Of a DNA stretch of 64,000 bases, positions 37,354 to 50,019 are shown one piece after another. Below the pieces are notes generated by a model. It did no database searches. It saw only the letters and a program-made list of their open reading frames with translations, and was not told the DNA's origin. Source of the DNA: Ficedula albicollis. Taxonomy: Eukaryota > Chordata > Aves > Passeriformes > Muscicapidae. The stretch spans positions 5,247,026 to 5,311,025 of the forward strand of contig NC_021678.1 of NCBI RefSeq assembly GCF_000247815.1, given 5' to 3'. Made by a program: the position numbers and the translations under genes. Numbering within the stretch: the stretch's first letter is position 1; each line of letters starts with the position of its first letter.

Positions 37354-38423
37354 CTGAAAATTCAAATACCATCTTCACTAAGAGCTTTGATTTCACCTCT
37401 ACACATAATACACAATATATTGTATAGTTTGTTCAGAGTTGTCAAAGCAAGACATTCAACAGTATCTCAGTCTTCATAAACCAGGTTTCAGGTGAAATGA
37501 TCAGGTGAAGATCCTGAAAAGATTTCTGTCCCTAAGTAGAACTGGTGGCAGCTGCAAGAAGCTCAGTGAAATGGCTGTGTCACCAGGGTCACAACCTCAC
37601 CCAAGCTGCTTTCACAGATTTGATTCTGTCTCTACAGAGCTTTAGTGATATGAAAAAAAGCCAGGGCAGAACTGGTAGATTATCCTAAGTATGAAGAGAA
37701 ATTCCCACCATAACACTGAGGATATTTCATTCTCTTCCTCACTCAACCATACGTTCATACTATGCACAAAGTCAGCATTAGTGAAGCAGCCCCTGCTTTC
37801 ATTTCACAGTATGTGTTATTCAGCTTTACACTGCCATTAAGTTCCATGTGTGTGATTACTGGGATGGTATTAACACTGAAGCAAGGCAACATAAAAAGCA
37901 TTTTCATGGAAATTTTAATTCTGTTTATATGTCAAGAGCTACAAAATTCTTGTTAATAAAAAAGCTTACATGTTAATGCTTCAGGGGTTTACAGGTACAA
38001 ACCTTTTTTTGTTTAAGGTTTACACTATATATCACTGCTTTGAAATCAGACACTGTTCTTTAAATAGTTCATTTTTTTAACAATTAAGAGAATAATTTTC
38101 TTGAACACATGTTCAAATTTGGTTGCCTAAGGTGATTACATCTTTCAGAATAAACACTACAGAAAGAGTTCACATGCATTTGTCTTCCCTAGGCTACCAG
38201 ATGTCAAATGCAATGTATTTCCAAAATGGGCCACTGCAAAATATCACTGGTTATTTGCACAAACTGAATATTCACATGTTTTTTAAAGTCCTAGAAAAAC
38301 CTCTGCAACAGAATACCATTTGAAAACAAACACCCAAAAACTCCAAAGCAACAAAGAATCCAATAAATCAAACCACCACAACTGTTAGAGACTAGTTTGA
38401 GCCCTAAATTCATGGTACTCTCA

Positions 38424-38460
38424 TTCAAAGGGAGGATATAAATATATTCCTCCCTTTGAA
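38424..38460. repeat. Perfect 13-bp inverted repeat with 11-nt AT loop
   Basis: TTCAAAGGGAGGA (38424-38436) pairs exactly with TCCTCCCTTTGAA (38448-38460). The loop is TATAAATATAT. A TA-rich microsatellite begins 8 nt later. Confidence 0.9.
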
Positions 38461-38467
38461 GGTTCAG

Positions 38468-38517
38468 ATATATATATATACATACATACATACATGTATA
38501 TATATATACATACACAC
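38468..38517 (+). repeat. TA/TACA microsatellite
   Basis: Alternating TA runs with CATA repeats in the middle. The array is itself roughly palindromic. Confidence 0.85.
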
Positions 38518-41500
38518 CTTCCCACAGAGGATGTGGCTCAGATTTAATCTTCACTTTGAAATAATCTTTTTTGAAGTGGACTTAAATAACTACTCAAAAC
38601 CTAATGATACACTATTGCTATTTAGTGGATGTTATAGTTTAAAACCATTTCCTCTGTCAGAACCTGAGACCCATTTATCTTAAATGCTTTTCTGTGTTTC
38701 AGTTTGAAAAGAAACTCAGTCGTGGTAACATTCTTCACTTCCATCTCTCAGAGGATTTAGATATTTTAGGCTTGAATAAATGAAGACAAGTGTACACAAC
38801 AGCTGAAGTAATTGCTGACAGGCCATGTGATATTTAGACTGGTGACCCTTTCACGAACCAGAGTCAACACCTGAATGAAAATAGAATTAAATCCAACCTT
38901 GCCCCATCAACTTAAGCATAATGCAATGCAATTTTTAGGATGCCATGCAAGACTGTATTTTTCTCCAATATGATTTATCCAGGCCCTTCTTTCTTTAATC
39001 AACATTTCTCCTGGGCCGCTAGGAACAGTAAAAAATGCTCTGGAGAAGGGCACATGAGATCCGCCAGGAGTCCTGCTGAGGACTGGGCAAAGATTCTATA
39101 AAACACAAATCATATTCTAGTACAACTAATGCAGTAAGCATCACAAATATCCTTGACAAATGAAGCTAAGTTACTTAGGGGGGTTTTCATACCAGAAAAA
39201 ACGAAATAAGGATATGAAAAATTGAAGGTCAGATTTTGCTCTGCCCAGAACACTATAATCTACTTTAAGTAACAGAAGCTTTGATTGAGTTTAACTTTTC
39301 ATGTTAAAAGAGTGATTAGAGATTTGTTTTGTTGAGGGTACTTTTTCCTAGCATCCAAGTGTTAAGCTCATCTTTGTTGGCTCTGGCTGAATTTTGAAGG
39401 TCAGGATTTTGAAGCCAGGATTTGAAAGGTTAGTATGTTCAGGCTCACAAACTACATTTCTGATGCTTATTTCAAGCTCTTTGGTGTAATACAGTGAAAA
39501 AAGGTCTCAAATATCTTACTCAACTCCATTAAACCAGGGTAATTACAAGGACAAATAAATCTCTTCAAAGGCCGAGATTACAGTTTTTAGCATTGAAGTC
39601 CGTAAGTCTTTTAAATTACCATAGTCAGCACAACACTTTTTTTCCCCCAGAAATAATCTTTGACCAATTTGCTGCATCATGACACACACAACAAGTCAAG
39701 ATGTGTATTATTTTGTTTGATTGGTTTTCAGTAATGGAAGCAGTGGCTGAGTAAAATATTTTACTGTTACAAAGCTCTCATCAATCCAGCAACAAACACA
39801 GATGGCTCCTGAGCCACACACAACCCTGGAAAGGAAGTTGTGCTTGAGCCATAATGTGAGTGGTAGCAGACCTGTGCCATTTGGAAAGCTGCATTTTAAA
39901 CTAAACCCTTTATTGTGAAAGAAAATGACCCAGTTGGGAAAATGGCAGCCATGGATCATCCCTAAGACCTATCTGGCAGTCAACCCAACCAGCAAAGGAG
40001 TGATAATTCACTGATGAATCATTGTCATGTCACTGTGATGGGTCTTATTCATCTGGGCCCCATGAATATTTTGTATGCGGCTGCAAGTTCTGGGCCTATT
40101 CAGAGACCACAGGTCTGCACTAAAAGAGTTGAAAAAAATATAATTCCAGGCCCTACTATCAAGAGTCCTGTGTAACGATGCCTGAGAAATACAGTTAGGT
40201 CATAGCTAACTGGACAACTGAGGTGAGAAAAATATCTCAGCATTCTAAAATATTACTTCTCTTCTTCTAGAACACATAGTGCAAGAGGCAATGGTAACCT
40301 CTTAAATTGAAGTGATTTCCTTTATTTTATTTGGAAACTGCTCTGCCCTACTTAACCTGTGGATCTCTTTTGAAGGAGCAGGGAGGAAAAGCAGACTATA
40401 AATTCCTTGTATTATAGACTTTCCTTACAGAATAATATGAGCATGAGAAAGAAAATTCTCCTCTTAGTTTTGATGACTTTTTTCTCCTATGACTTCAGCT
40501 CTGGAAGGCACCAGCTCTATGTCAAAAATAAGCTCTAATCAGTTTGTACACAGAAATCAGAAATACAAATATTATGTCCTTTGAGGCCTTGATAGGATGA
40601 TCAGACTAAATTAAGACATTCAAGGGGAGGAACAACAGCTACCACATTCTGCAACTATAACCAAATAAAAAGTGGAGACGTCATACATCACTCAACAGCC
40701 TTAGGTCACAGCTATGGCTGCTGAGTTAAAAGTAACTGACGGCCCTGACTCTACCCTGAGTCAGGCAGCCAAGTTAAGGACAAGATTCAGGACAGGTTAT
40801 TTGCTGAAATCAAGTCAGGCTGTCTCTTAAAAACGGGAAGTAGCTCAGTGACTAAAGTTCCTTGTGACTGCAACTAGTTAACATTCTCATGATTATCATC
40901 ACTGCTCACATTGACAAGTACAAAATTAAATAGCTTATTTAAAAACAGATATACATATAATTGTGTTTTTCTCCATCTTTCTCTTCTTCTGTTCTATCTG
41001 ACATCACCTCTTCCATCTGGTCTGTTTCTTTTCTCCACACCACCTTAACCAAATCTTCTCCTCCCCTGGTTACATTTTTTCTCCTCCTTGAGGAACAATA
41101 GATTAACAAGAACTACCCTTCGCCTAGGTAGATTTATATAGTCCCCTATTGAGCTCCATGCAATGATATTAAGCTGCTGCTGCTCTTCTAGTGGTCATTG
41201 TGAATCAGTTTATTAATACTTATACTTGAGGTGTCGGTAGAATTAGGAAACTTTCATTCTGTCCCCTGCCTAAGAGTACATTATTTCCTGTACTTTGCTG
41301 AAATGGAACTGAGACTTTGCAAGACTTACATTAAAAATACTCTTAAACTCCCCCCCAAAAAACCTATATACAGCATCGTGTGTTGAACATGTTTCAGCAT
41401 AAAACTATGTAAAGCATGAAATACCCTAACTTTAGCCTTCCAAACAAAATCATAGGATTACCACTAGGTTCACACAAGTGTTATATCTAACAGTAAGACA

Positions 41501-41600
41501 GTCAATTCAAGCTTTCACATGATTTATTACACAAAGAAATTGTCACAGATCTATGTCAGCAGAGACATGTAATTAAACAATTAAAAGGAATGAGACTTAC

Positions 41601-41673
41601 ATATTCCTTCACGTTTTTTGTCTTCACAGCTTTGTATGAGTAATATGCGGGATACAACATTCCAAACACCAGC
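41601..41673 (-). CDS. REEP3: REEP3 exon 2 (first visible coding exon)
   Basis: REEP3 shapes tubular ER, binds microtubules and, with REEP4, clears ER from chromosomes in mitosis. This 73-nt exon starts with one base of a Val codon and encodes [20 protein letters not shown] then VKEY. LxPAYxSYKAxxxK is the N-terminal family signature. The exon 1 part (about 11 residues with the start Met) is not found in this window. Exons 2-8 give about 246 codons, so with exon 1 the protein would be about 257 residues, close to human REEP3 at about 255. The donor is GTAAG and the acceptor CCAATAG. Confidence 0.97.
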
Positions 41674-42489
41674 CTATTGGAAAACAGAAAGAACCTTCAG
41701 GATCTGTTACACCATATATGACAAAACAGTGACAATATATAATCAGAACAACGCAGCCAACTTAATATGAAAAATCCTGTTCTCTAGCATTAAAGGGCGG
41801 AAAAAAAAAATCAGTGTTATATGTTCCTTGGAGGAAGTTTCATGATAGGCAAAACTAGAACAACACGAACAGAAAAGGTTGTACGCCCTAAAGACAACAA
41901 AGTGTTTTGTAAGACTGCTTCTAATACATAATATAAAACCAGTTGTTCTGGTTCATTTACAAGTAAAACCAGTCCTGCAGCCTGCCCACACCAGAAGATA
42001 GCACTGGCAGTGCTATCATACTTGAAGAGACTCTGAACCTACCAGAAGCTAATCACAATCATCTACTTTTATCAGATTACCAGAAGTTTATCTCCAAAGG
42101 AATTTTAAGAGAACACTGACTTAAAAAATTTCATCTCCTTTTGATAGAACTCTGCAACACCAGCATTTAGAAATGGAGGAAAAGTGGGAATTAATCCACT
42201 TTTGCTCAGGCAGCCAATTACTGCTGAAATTCATCAAAAGCAAGGTGCCGACCAAGGTGAGAGGGTGCCAAGCAATCCATTCTGAGAGCAGGGTCAGAAC
42301 GAAGATCTGCTCTAACTCAACTTTGTTACAACACAACACTTTCTAGTAAAAGTCTTGGCCACATACTAGAACAGCCCTTTATGAAAAATGGAACAGCACT
42401 AGTTACCATTTCCTTGATAAATGCAGGAGCTTCATATTTCAACGTGGGAAATAAGAAAAGCCTTGCAGAATAATGACCTTTTAAAGCTT

Positions 42490-42782
42490 TGTTAAATCCT
42501 GGTCACTTCTGTTCACCAAAAACCACTCTGGGAAGGGTTCAGCTGCTGGTCGGATGGCCGGAGACTGGATTGATGGTGGCCTCATGCATGAGGCAGTGAC
42601 TGGGTAAAGGGATGTGTGAACAGTGACACCGCAGTGGCAGGCGGCCAATGTGTGCTAGTTTCAGTTAACTTTTAGACAAGCTTTGGGTATAAAAGGCTCT
42701 GTTCATTACAATAAATTATCTTCTTCGGAACAAGTTTGGAACAAGCAAGGAGGTCTGTGTGTCTTTGTTCCCCATTGCTACA
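42490..42782 (+). mobile_element. Short solo LTR-like sequence with TATA and AATAAA
   Basis: A possible 293-bp LTR running from TGTTAAATCC to TTGCTACA. TATAAAA at 42688-42694 is followed 15 nt later by AATAAA at 42710-42715, a compact arrangement seen in avian retroviral LTRs. I found no clear target duplication, so the left boundary is uncertain. Confidence 0.5.
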
Positions 42783-43934
42783 TTTTACCACCTTGCTGCA
42801 CTTCGTAAAGTTAAGCAAGTCATCTACCCTTAAATTCAATCTGGCCTGAAACAGCCATTAGAGAAAGGCCTGGCTATGCCTCTACAGCATCACTTCCAGC
42901 TTGCTCTAGGTGGTTCCATGAGAGAAATTTACACTTGTAGGGATATCCAAAGATATTCCAAGTTCAGAACTTGCAAGTAATTTAACACCTCATAGTTAGG
43001 CAAAGGAAAATGCATCATGCATTTTGGTTTTGATTATTTTTTTTGGTTGTTTTTGTTGTTGTTTTTTTTTTTAAACAATTCCAGACAGACTTGGGACAGG
43101 CTTGGCATGTAAGATTTTAATTCAAATTAATTTACCAAAGTAAATAACTGAAATTTCATATTTTATTGTTGTCCCAGGCAGCTCTAAGTAAGTAGTTCTA
43201 CCTACACAGTCATGCAGAAGACTGCATAATACTACCACAGAACTCTGCAAGTATACAAGACAACAATGTAAGCTGGAATTCAACAAGTTTGATATACACC
43301 ATTTTCCAGGCATCATGCTAATATCTATGCAGAAGTCATCTGCTTGGTAGCAGATGATGAAACTGCTTGCAATTAGAGTACAAAAGTCATCTCTGTGGTA
43401 ACTGTAAACGAGACTGATAGTACTGTACATTTAATTAGCATATACAATTTGATAACCAAGATGCCTTGACAAGAGCAAACAGAGCTTTGAAGATTACAAG
43501 ATGACTGGATCAAGTCTGGCTAACAGAAGATTTAACTAAGTAGAAATGTAAAGTTTGTCTGTGTGATGTTTAACTAAATGATTGTAGTAAAAATTACTAG
43601 CCTCCCTGAAAACAGTATAGAAGCATATGTAGCTCACAGTAAACTTTGGATTCTGATCACAAATCAGTAGTCCCAGTCTCTCTCTCAATTGTTGATACAT
43701 CTCCAACAGTTAACATAATAGTACATAACAGATAACATAATAGCACATAAGTAGGGGAAAAATGGACTTGATAACAAAGATGAAATACTTTCTTCAGCAT
43801 CAGACACCACACAGAATGTTTCTCTACCCTTAGTGCACACCAGTTATCCCTGGAAGGAAGCCTCTGGCAGAGGTTCTAAAGTTAAGCTGTAAATGCTTCA
43901 AGTGAGAGAGGTTGATAAAATGATGGAAGTATAA

Positions 43935-44370
43935 TTGCAGAACCCTTCATGTTTGGAAGGGTCTTGTGAAGTCATCTAGTCCAACTTCCTGCTCAAATCA
44001 AAGTCAACATCAGATTTGGACCAGGCTTCCTAATGTTTCAGCCAGTCAGGTCCTGGAAGCTTCCAGAGAGATTCTTAGTGCAAAGGTTCAGTTGTATTCA
44101 GCCAGAAGCAAAAGTTTGTAAACCTTGTCTCTCTTGACTATACTGTATGGCAAGAGAATGGGCTTGGCTCTCATAACCACCAAAAAGCTACATGAAATGG
44201 CTACAAGTTCTCCTCAAAGTCTTCACTTTGACATCTGAACAAGCCAAATTCATTCAGTACTCATCACAAGTGATGTGCTATGGTCACCTTGATGGCCTCC
44301 ACTGAACTTTCTCAAATAAATTAACATCTTACTTGTACTAAGAAGTCCAAAGTTAAGCACAGTCAAATAA
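43935..44370 (-). mobile_element. Old CR1 fragment
   Basis: Reverse complement of CR1 3' sequence, heavily decayed. Recognisable blocks are TGGAAGGGTCTTGTGAAGTC, CATCTAGTCCAACTTCCTGC, and near 44240-44360 TGAACAAGCCAAATTC, CCTTGATGGCCTCCACTGAA and AACATCTTACTTGTACT. Confidence 0.7.
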
Positions 44371-45097
44371 ATAAATCTCACATCTACATCGCCATTCTCT
44401 TCTGTACCTAATTTTCTCTTAATTTAAAATTTTAAAAACTCAAAGAAAATCCTCAAACACTGATCCCTGTATTTTCTCAAACAGCAAAGGTGGCTCTAAG
44501 ATAAATAATAGGTTTTAATACAGAACAATAAAAAAATCATTATTTGATTATGAGTCAAAGCTAGTTAATCATGTATAGCTCTTTCACAAAACAAGTTGAG
44601 ATTTGAACTAAATTCCTAGGCCTCATGTGCAATCCTGGCCTGCATTGGGCCTTTCCTCATCCAATAGAGCTGTTAACAGCTGATAGTACAGAGGAGTCAA
44701 AGGGCACTTCAAGAATGTCTCCACAAGATCAGATCCCTCTGGAGTGGGAAGGGACGGTCACTGCAGAGGGCTCAAACCAGTATAGATATGGAAAAGTAGT
44801 AATGGGTGCACCACAGTGGCACTTTCACACCTGGATCTAGGTGTTCAGGATTCCACAGTTCATGCTACACTGGAGGTAACAGAAAATAGATCCTGGAGCT
44901 CTTTATTATAGGATAGGCAAACTGCTACTCCACTGAAGCAAAGCTTACCTACACCCTACACTTAAGATATTGAAAGGCCTTTTGACAGAATCTAGACTAC
45001 CTGAACTCCAGCTCAGCATATCAACCTGTAGAAGCCCATCCAAATACAGCTCTGCTGAAATCCTCAGACCGTTTAACCTCAGGCCAAGAAAACCAAC

Positions 45098-45539
<442 letters not shown>

Positions 45540-47540
45540 ACAGAAGAAAAACCAGAAAAAAAACCAAACCTGAATGGTTTTATTCCCAGCTATGAGAAAA
45601 GCCTGACAACACAAGTTAAAAATCTCACTTCACTCTAATAATGTGAGATCCAGAAACAGAAAGAATAGGAGACCAAACGTCTTTCATTTAGTTGAAATTC
45701 TGTAGACAACAGCTTTTCCTTTGATTTTTGTCCCTGTGGAAAACCCTGTTTGGTAACACACCAACTCTAACGTCTCTCACTTTCCCTTGTTCTGGCTGAA
45801 ATTATAACCATTAAGTATCATAGACAAGAAAAGTCTTTGTTAATCCTTTAACCCATAAGGCAGACTTTAAAAGGGTGGAAATTATTCATCCAAAGAGAAG
45901 ATACAAAAGAGGTTCCTGAACACCATGACCACCACCAACTGTCTGACATACATAATAATTCCACCAGATACTGGCCATCTCTCTCTCCCTAATTCTAAAA
46001 CTACCACTCAAAAGTTATTTAAATAACTATTAGTACCCTGCTCATGTAAGTGTCTTGTAATGAAGCATATGAAAGTGAAACACCTCGAGTCTTTCACTTT
46101 ACAGATTTTTCAGCTACACTTTTCCACTCACTTTAATGTCAAGTAGCATCACTTCTATGTAGAAGACAAAACAATGTATTTTTAAATTTAAACAGCACTT
46201 TATCCTCTGAACATATCATTCTCAAACTGCTATAAACATGAACTGGGAGAAACACAATTTTGAGAACACTTCTTCAGAAACAACTCATCTTAAGCAGAAA
46301 GCTTATTACAGCAACAGTGAGACAAGCATAAAACAAAAGATGACCTCAGGTTAAATAAGAACACTAGCATAAGACAAACACAATAAAGGTAGCTAATTTT
46401 TCCCATCTAGAAAATCTGTTACTCAATGCTAGTCAAAGCAGAAGTTTAAAAAATACCTATTTTAGTGACCACTTGTTCTTTTAAAGAATTTTTCTAGAAA
46501 TCACTTTAAAACTACAGAGTGCAGAGTGGTTAACAGAACAATATATCATTATTATATTACTCCATCATATTCTAATATTACCATTATGATAATATTCCAT
46601 AGTATTTTTATTTTATTATATTAGATATACACCAATATATACTAATTTAGTAGGGTTTTCAATACTGCTGTAAAATGGAAGTATTAGAAAAACTCCTGTT
46701 TGTTCATTAGAAGTTGGTATATAGGATTAAAACAAAACATCAGCACATTTAGTCAGTAATAATAGCAACCAGTACCATGAAGTTTTTATCTCCTTACAGC
46801 CAGAGCTGACATCAAAAGTATGGCATGATGCTGCTGCCAACTGGCACCACGAACTTCCTCACACAGAGTCCTCCGACTTTAGTTAAACCTATCAGGCAAT
46901 TTTACAGTCCAAAAGCCAACTTGTCAGCAGTGAGAGTAGCTGAAGGCCAGTAAATTCACTTTTACCTTCCATCTATGCACGACGGATCAGCATAGTGGCA
47001 AAAGAAAGATTACTGCAGCTGACTGAGGCAGAAACACCTATAACAGGAGCAGCAGAAAGCCTGGGCACACAGATGGCTACAAAAACCCCACATGACTAAG
47101 ACATCCAAAAACACCCAAAAAAGCTTAAAGCTGTTCAGCAACACCTACTGTAACACATTAGAAGCATACAACGACTTGAAGGATGTTCTCAGTTAATCTG
47201 TGGCTTTTCAAATGCAAAAGTTAAAATGTTATTTTTAAAAGTGGTTTGTATTTCACACTGAATATCAGCACACTGCACGAATGAAGCAGACAAGGCATTT
47301 TCCACAGATGGAAACAGATTTCAGCTGAGCATGACGTCATTTACTTTATATTACTAGTAGATACATGGATAATCCTGCTTACCAGTGTTATTTCACTGCC
47401 AGTTGTAGCCCAGCTATTTCAGGTTTTCAGCTAGACTCAGCAGCTACCACAGCATTCCGTTTTTCATACAGCCACCTCCTCTACAGACAGTTTGCTCATA
47501 TAAAGAGAAATATTCCTCAAATATACTGGAAGATTAAAAT

Positions 47541-48232
47541 TGTCGTGGCTTGAAGGACAGGTGTCTGCCAATAAAGGCAGAAGCTCCTCTTTGAAATGGA
47601 GAACATAAGCCCTCTCTCTCCCAATTATTATAATTTTTGAATCAGGGACGCTCAGGCAGAGATAAGGGGATAGGAATAGCAGCTCTTTACTAATAGACAA
47701 ACAAAAACAACAGCAGCTTTGAAAATTAACAACAAAACAGAACAAGTAACTTAGTTCCACTCCTTTTTTCAGCCGCAGACACTCTGCCTGTCCGGTCCCG
47801 GTGGTGAAAAATGTGGCAGGGTCCGCACAGCTGCGGAGGAGGCAGACGGGAGCGGGGGGAAGCGGCGGCGGCTGCGCTGTGTCTCAGGTGGGTGCAGGGT
47901 GGAGGAAAAGCTGCCCGCTCACCGTTTGGGTTTTTGGTGGTCAGCTGTGGTCTCAGAGGTAGGAGGCTGGATGCCGAGCAGATGCAGGGCAGTATCCGAC
48001 AGCAGAGAGCCTGGCTCCCCGGCGTTCCCACCTCGTGGGCTGGAAATGGGCAGTCCTGACTTCCCTCAGACCCCACCGGCGAAAGAAAAGCCCAGGAGAC
48101 AGCACCCACACCATCCCTTTGTCTCGAGCAATGAAAAGCTTAGGTGTAACCAGGGAGGCTTCCTTAGCATAATAATGGGAAAAATTCTCCAAAAGAGGTG
48201 GAACAGTAAGGGAACAAACCCCAACCCCCAAC
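47541..48232 (+). mobile_element. LTR (about 690 bp), passerine-type family
   Basis: The element starts TGTCGTGGCTTGAAGGACAG, has the CTCCTCTTTGAAATGGAGAA block and contains a CpG-rich middle (47775-47900). The probable end is CCCAACCCCCAACA at 48232. The 5' flank AAAT and the 3' AAAT may be a short target duplication. The CpG-rich part could be mistaken for a promoter inside REEP3 intron 1. I recognise the family from other songbird genomes, from memory. Confidence 0.65.
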
Positions 48233-49710
48233 AAAATAAAAATACAAAGAAAAAAGTATCAAAGAGCCCTTAAATTTGGATAAAACAATGAATTTGTATA
48301 TCCATACAGCGTATTTCTAAAAAACCCAACCTATTGGCTGTATTATCACATAATCTATGGTCTTCTTACAGTTTTAATAGCTTCAAAGTGAATAATTGTT
48401 TGAAAGGTTTATTTATGAAGTAAAGCAACCAAGTTTGCATCTGACTGATAACTAAAAAAAATCAGTCATCTGTACACATGTTGCTCTGGCACTGAGCATG
48501 TTTGACCTGGATAGTAAGCAACTCTAAAGCGAAAGTTTCAGAAAAATATTAAAAATAAAAGGAATTATTACACAAATAAAAGTCACTATGTCACTCAAAA
48601 GTACGATTTGCATCCACACTCCCCAAACACTAAGCCATTAAGATTAACAACAATGCATTTAAGGGTTCAGTCTGTTCACATTGCCAATGTACTGCCCAAA
48701 GCATGGAATAGTGTTTGGCACTTTCTTTCCTTCTTCCAAGACGCAAAAAGGGAACACTGTCTATTCCTTACCTAACAATTAAAGCAATCCAGGAAATTCT
48801 TTGAGTATGAGATGCTTTGGAGACAGCACCATTCACTAAATTCCCTTTCTTTAAAAATTTTGTAATAGAGATGGCCCCCATTTGTCCACTCAAAGGCTGA
48901 GGATCTCCACAGACTGATACAGAGTCAGACACTGTGTGCATCTACAGTAGGAATATGTACCTACACCCTTAAGTGGCAAGCTGGAGAATAAAAGAATCTT
49001 CCATGCCTCCACAAAACTACGGACCTGAATATAAAGGCTTGATATATTGCCTTGCTTTGCTGACCATGCTCAGGGTCCCCTTCTCAATACTAAGTGTTTC
49101 CCACTTACATTAGGAGCAGCTTCCATCCCTGTCATAAACACACATAATTTTTTTCTAAGAGAAGGTCAGACAACATGGAAATACCAGAAGTAATGTAAGT
49201 GACTCTGTAATATCTATGCAGAAACTAGGCCTGGTGTGGTAATATAATTTTACTTCTGGATGAACTATAATTACTATTCCTCATATGGTTAGCAAGTTTA
49301 ACCTAAGCAAGATTTAATTTGAAAGAAAGTTTGTGAATGAAAACTAAATAGCAGAATAAAAATCTAAAGAACAATGCACAAATCTTTGGCTGGCTGTTCT
49401 TGGCTGTAAAAAAGGCAAATAAAGCCATATGCCTTAACAATGGGATTTCAGTCAGCACACACTGGAAAAGCAGAAGCATTTTTGCTTAGACTGTATACTC
49501 CCCATATACTTCCAAGCCACTCACATCAAAGATCAGCAGTTTGGATTTTTCTCTTCTCTTTCTTTCTTTTTTTGGGCTACCAAGTGATGAGGCTACAGTC
49601 GTGGAGGAAATTCTAGCTGCTATGCACCTCTGTGGCACTCTCAAGTTCGAAAAAAGGCATAGGGAGTATATGGAAGAATCCTATTCAGGGGAAAAAGCCA
49701 AAAACCCTGC

Positions 49711-50019
49711 ATGTGTTGGGTTGACCCAAGCTGGACATCAGGTGCCCACCAAAGCCATTCTGTCAGTCTCCTCCTCAGCTGGGGAGGAGAGAGAAAATAT
49801 AACAAAAAGCTCAAAGACTATGGTGAGAGATACGAAGAGAGAAAATATAACAAAAAGCTCAAAGACTGTGGTGAGAGATAAGAACAGAGATCACTCACCA
49901 GTTACTGTCGTGGGCAATTAACCAACTCAGTTTGGGTAATTTGATTGTTAATCTATTACCAATCGAATCAGAGTAGGATAATGAGAAAGAATAAAACCTT
50001 GACACTCAAACCCAATGCA
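49711..50019 (+). mobile_element. Deleted LTR, same family as 1024-2255
   Basis: TGTGTTGGGTTGACCC, GGTGCCCACCAAAGCC, CACCAGTTACTGTC and AATCAGAGTAGGATAATGAG match the LTR at 1024. It then jumps to the terminal AAACCCAATGCA, so roughly 900 bp are missing. It includes a 48-bp tandem duplication (49789-49884). Confidence 0.8.
49789..49884 (+). repeat. Tandem duplication, period 48
   Basis: GAGAGAAAATATAACAAAAA starts at 49789 and 49837. The copies differ by GACTATGG/GACTGTGG. Confidence 0.9.

Larger units (their letters stand above)
37354..41600 (-). other. REEP3 intron 2
   Basis: 4.2-kb intron. It holds a 13-bp inverted repeat with an AT-rich loop (38424-38460), followed by a TA/TACA microsatellite (38468-38517). 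No other gene is seen. Confidence 0.75.
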
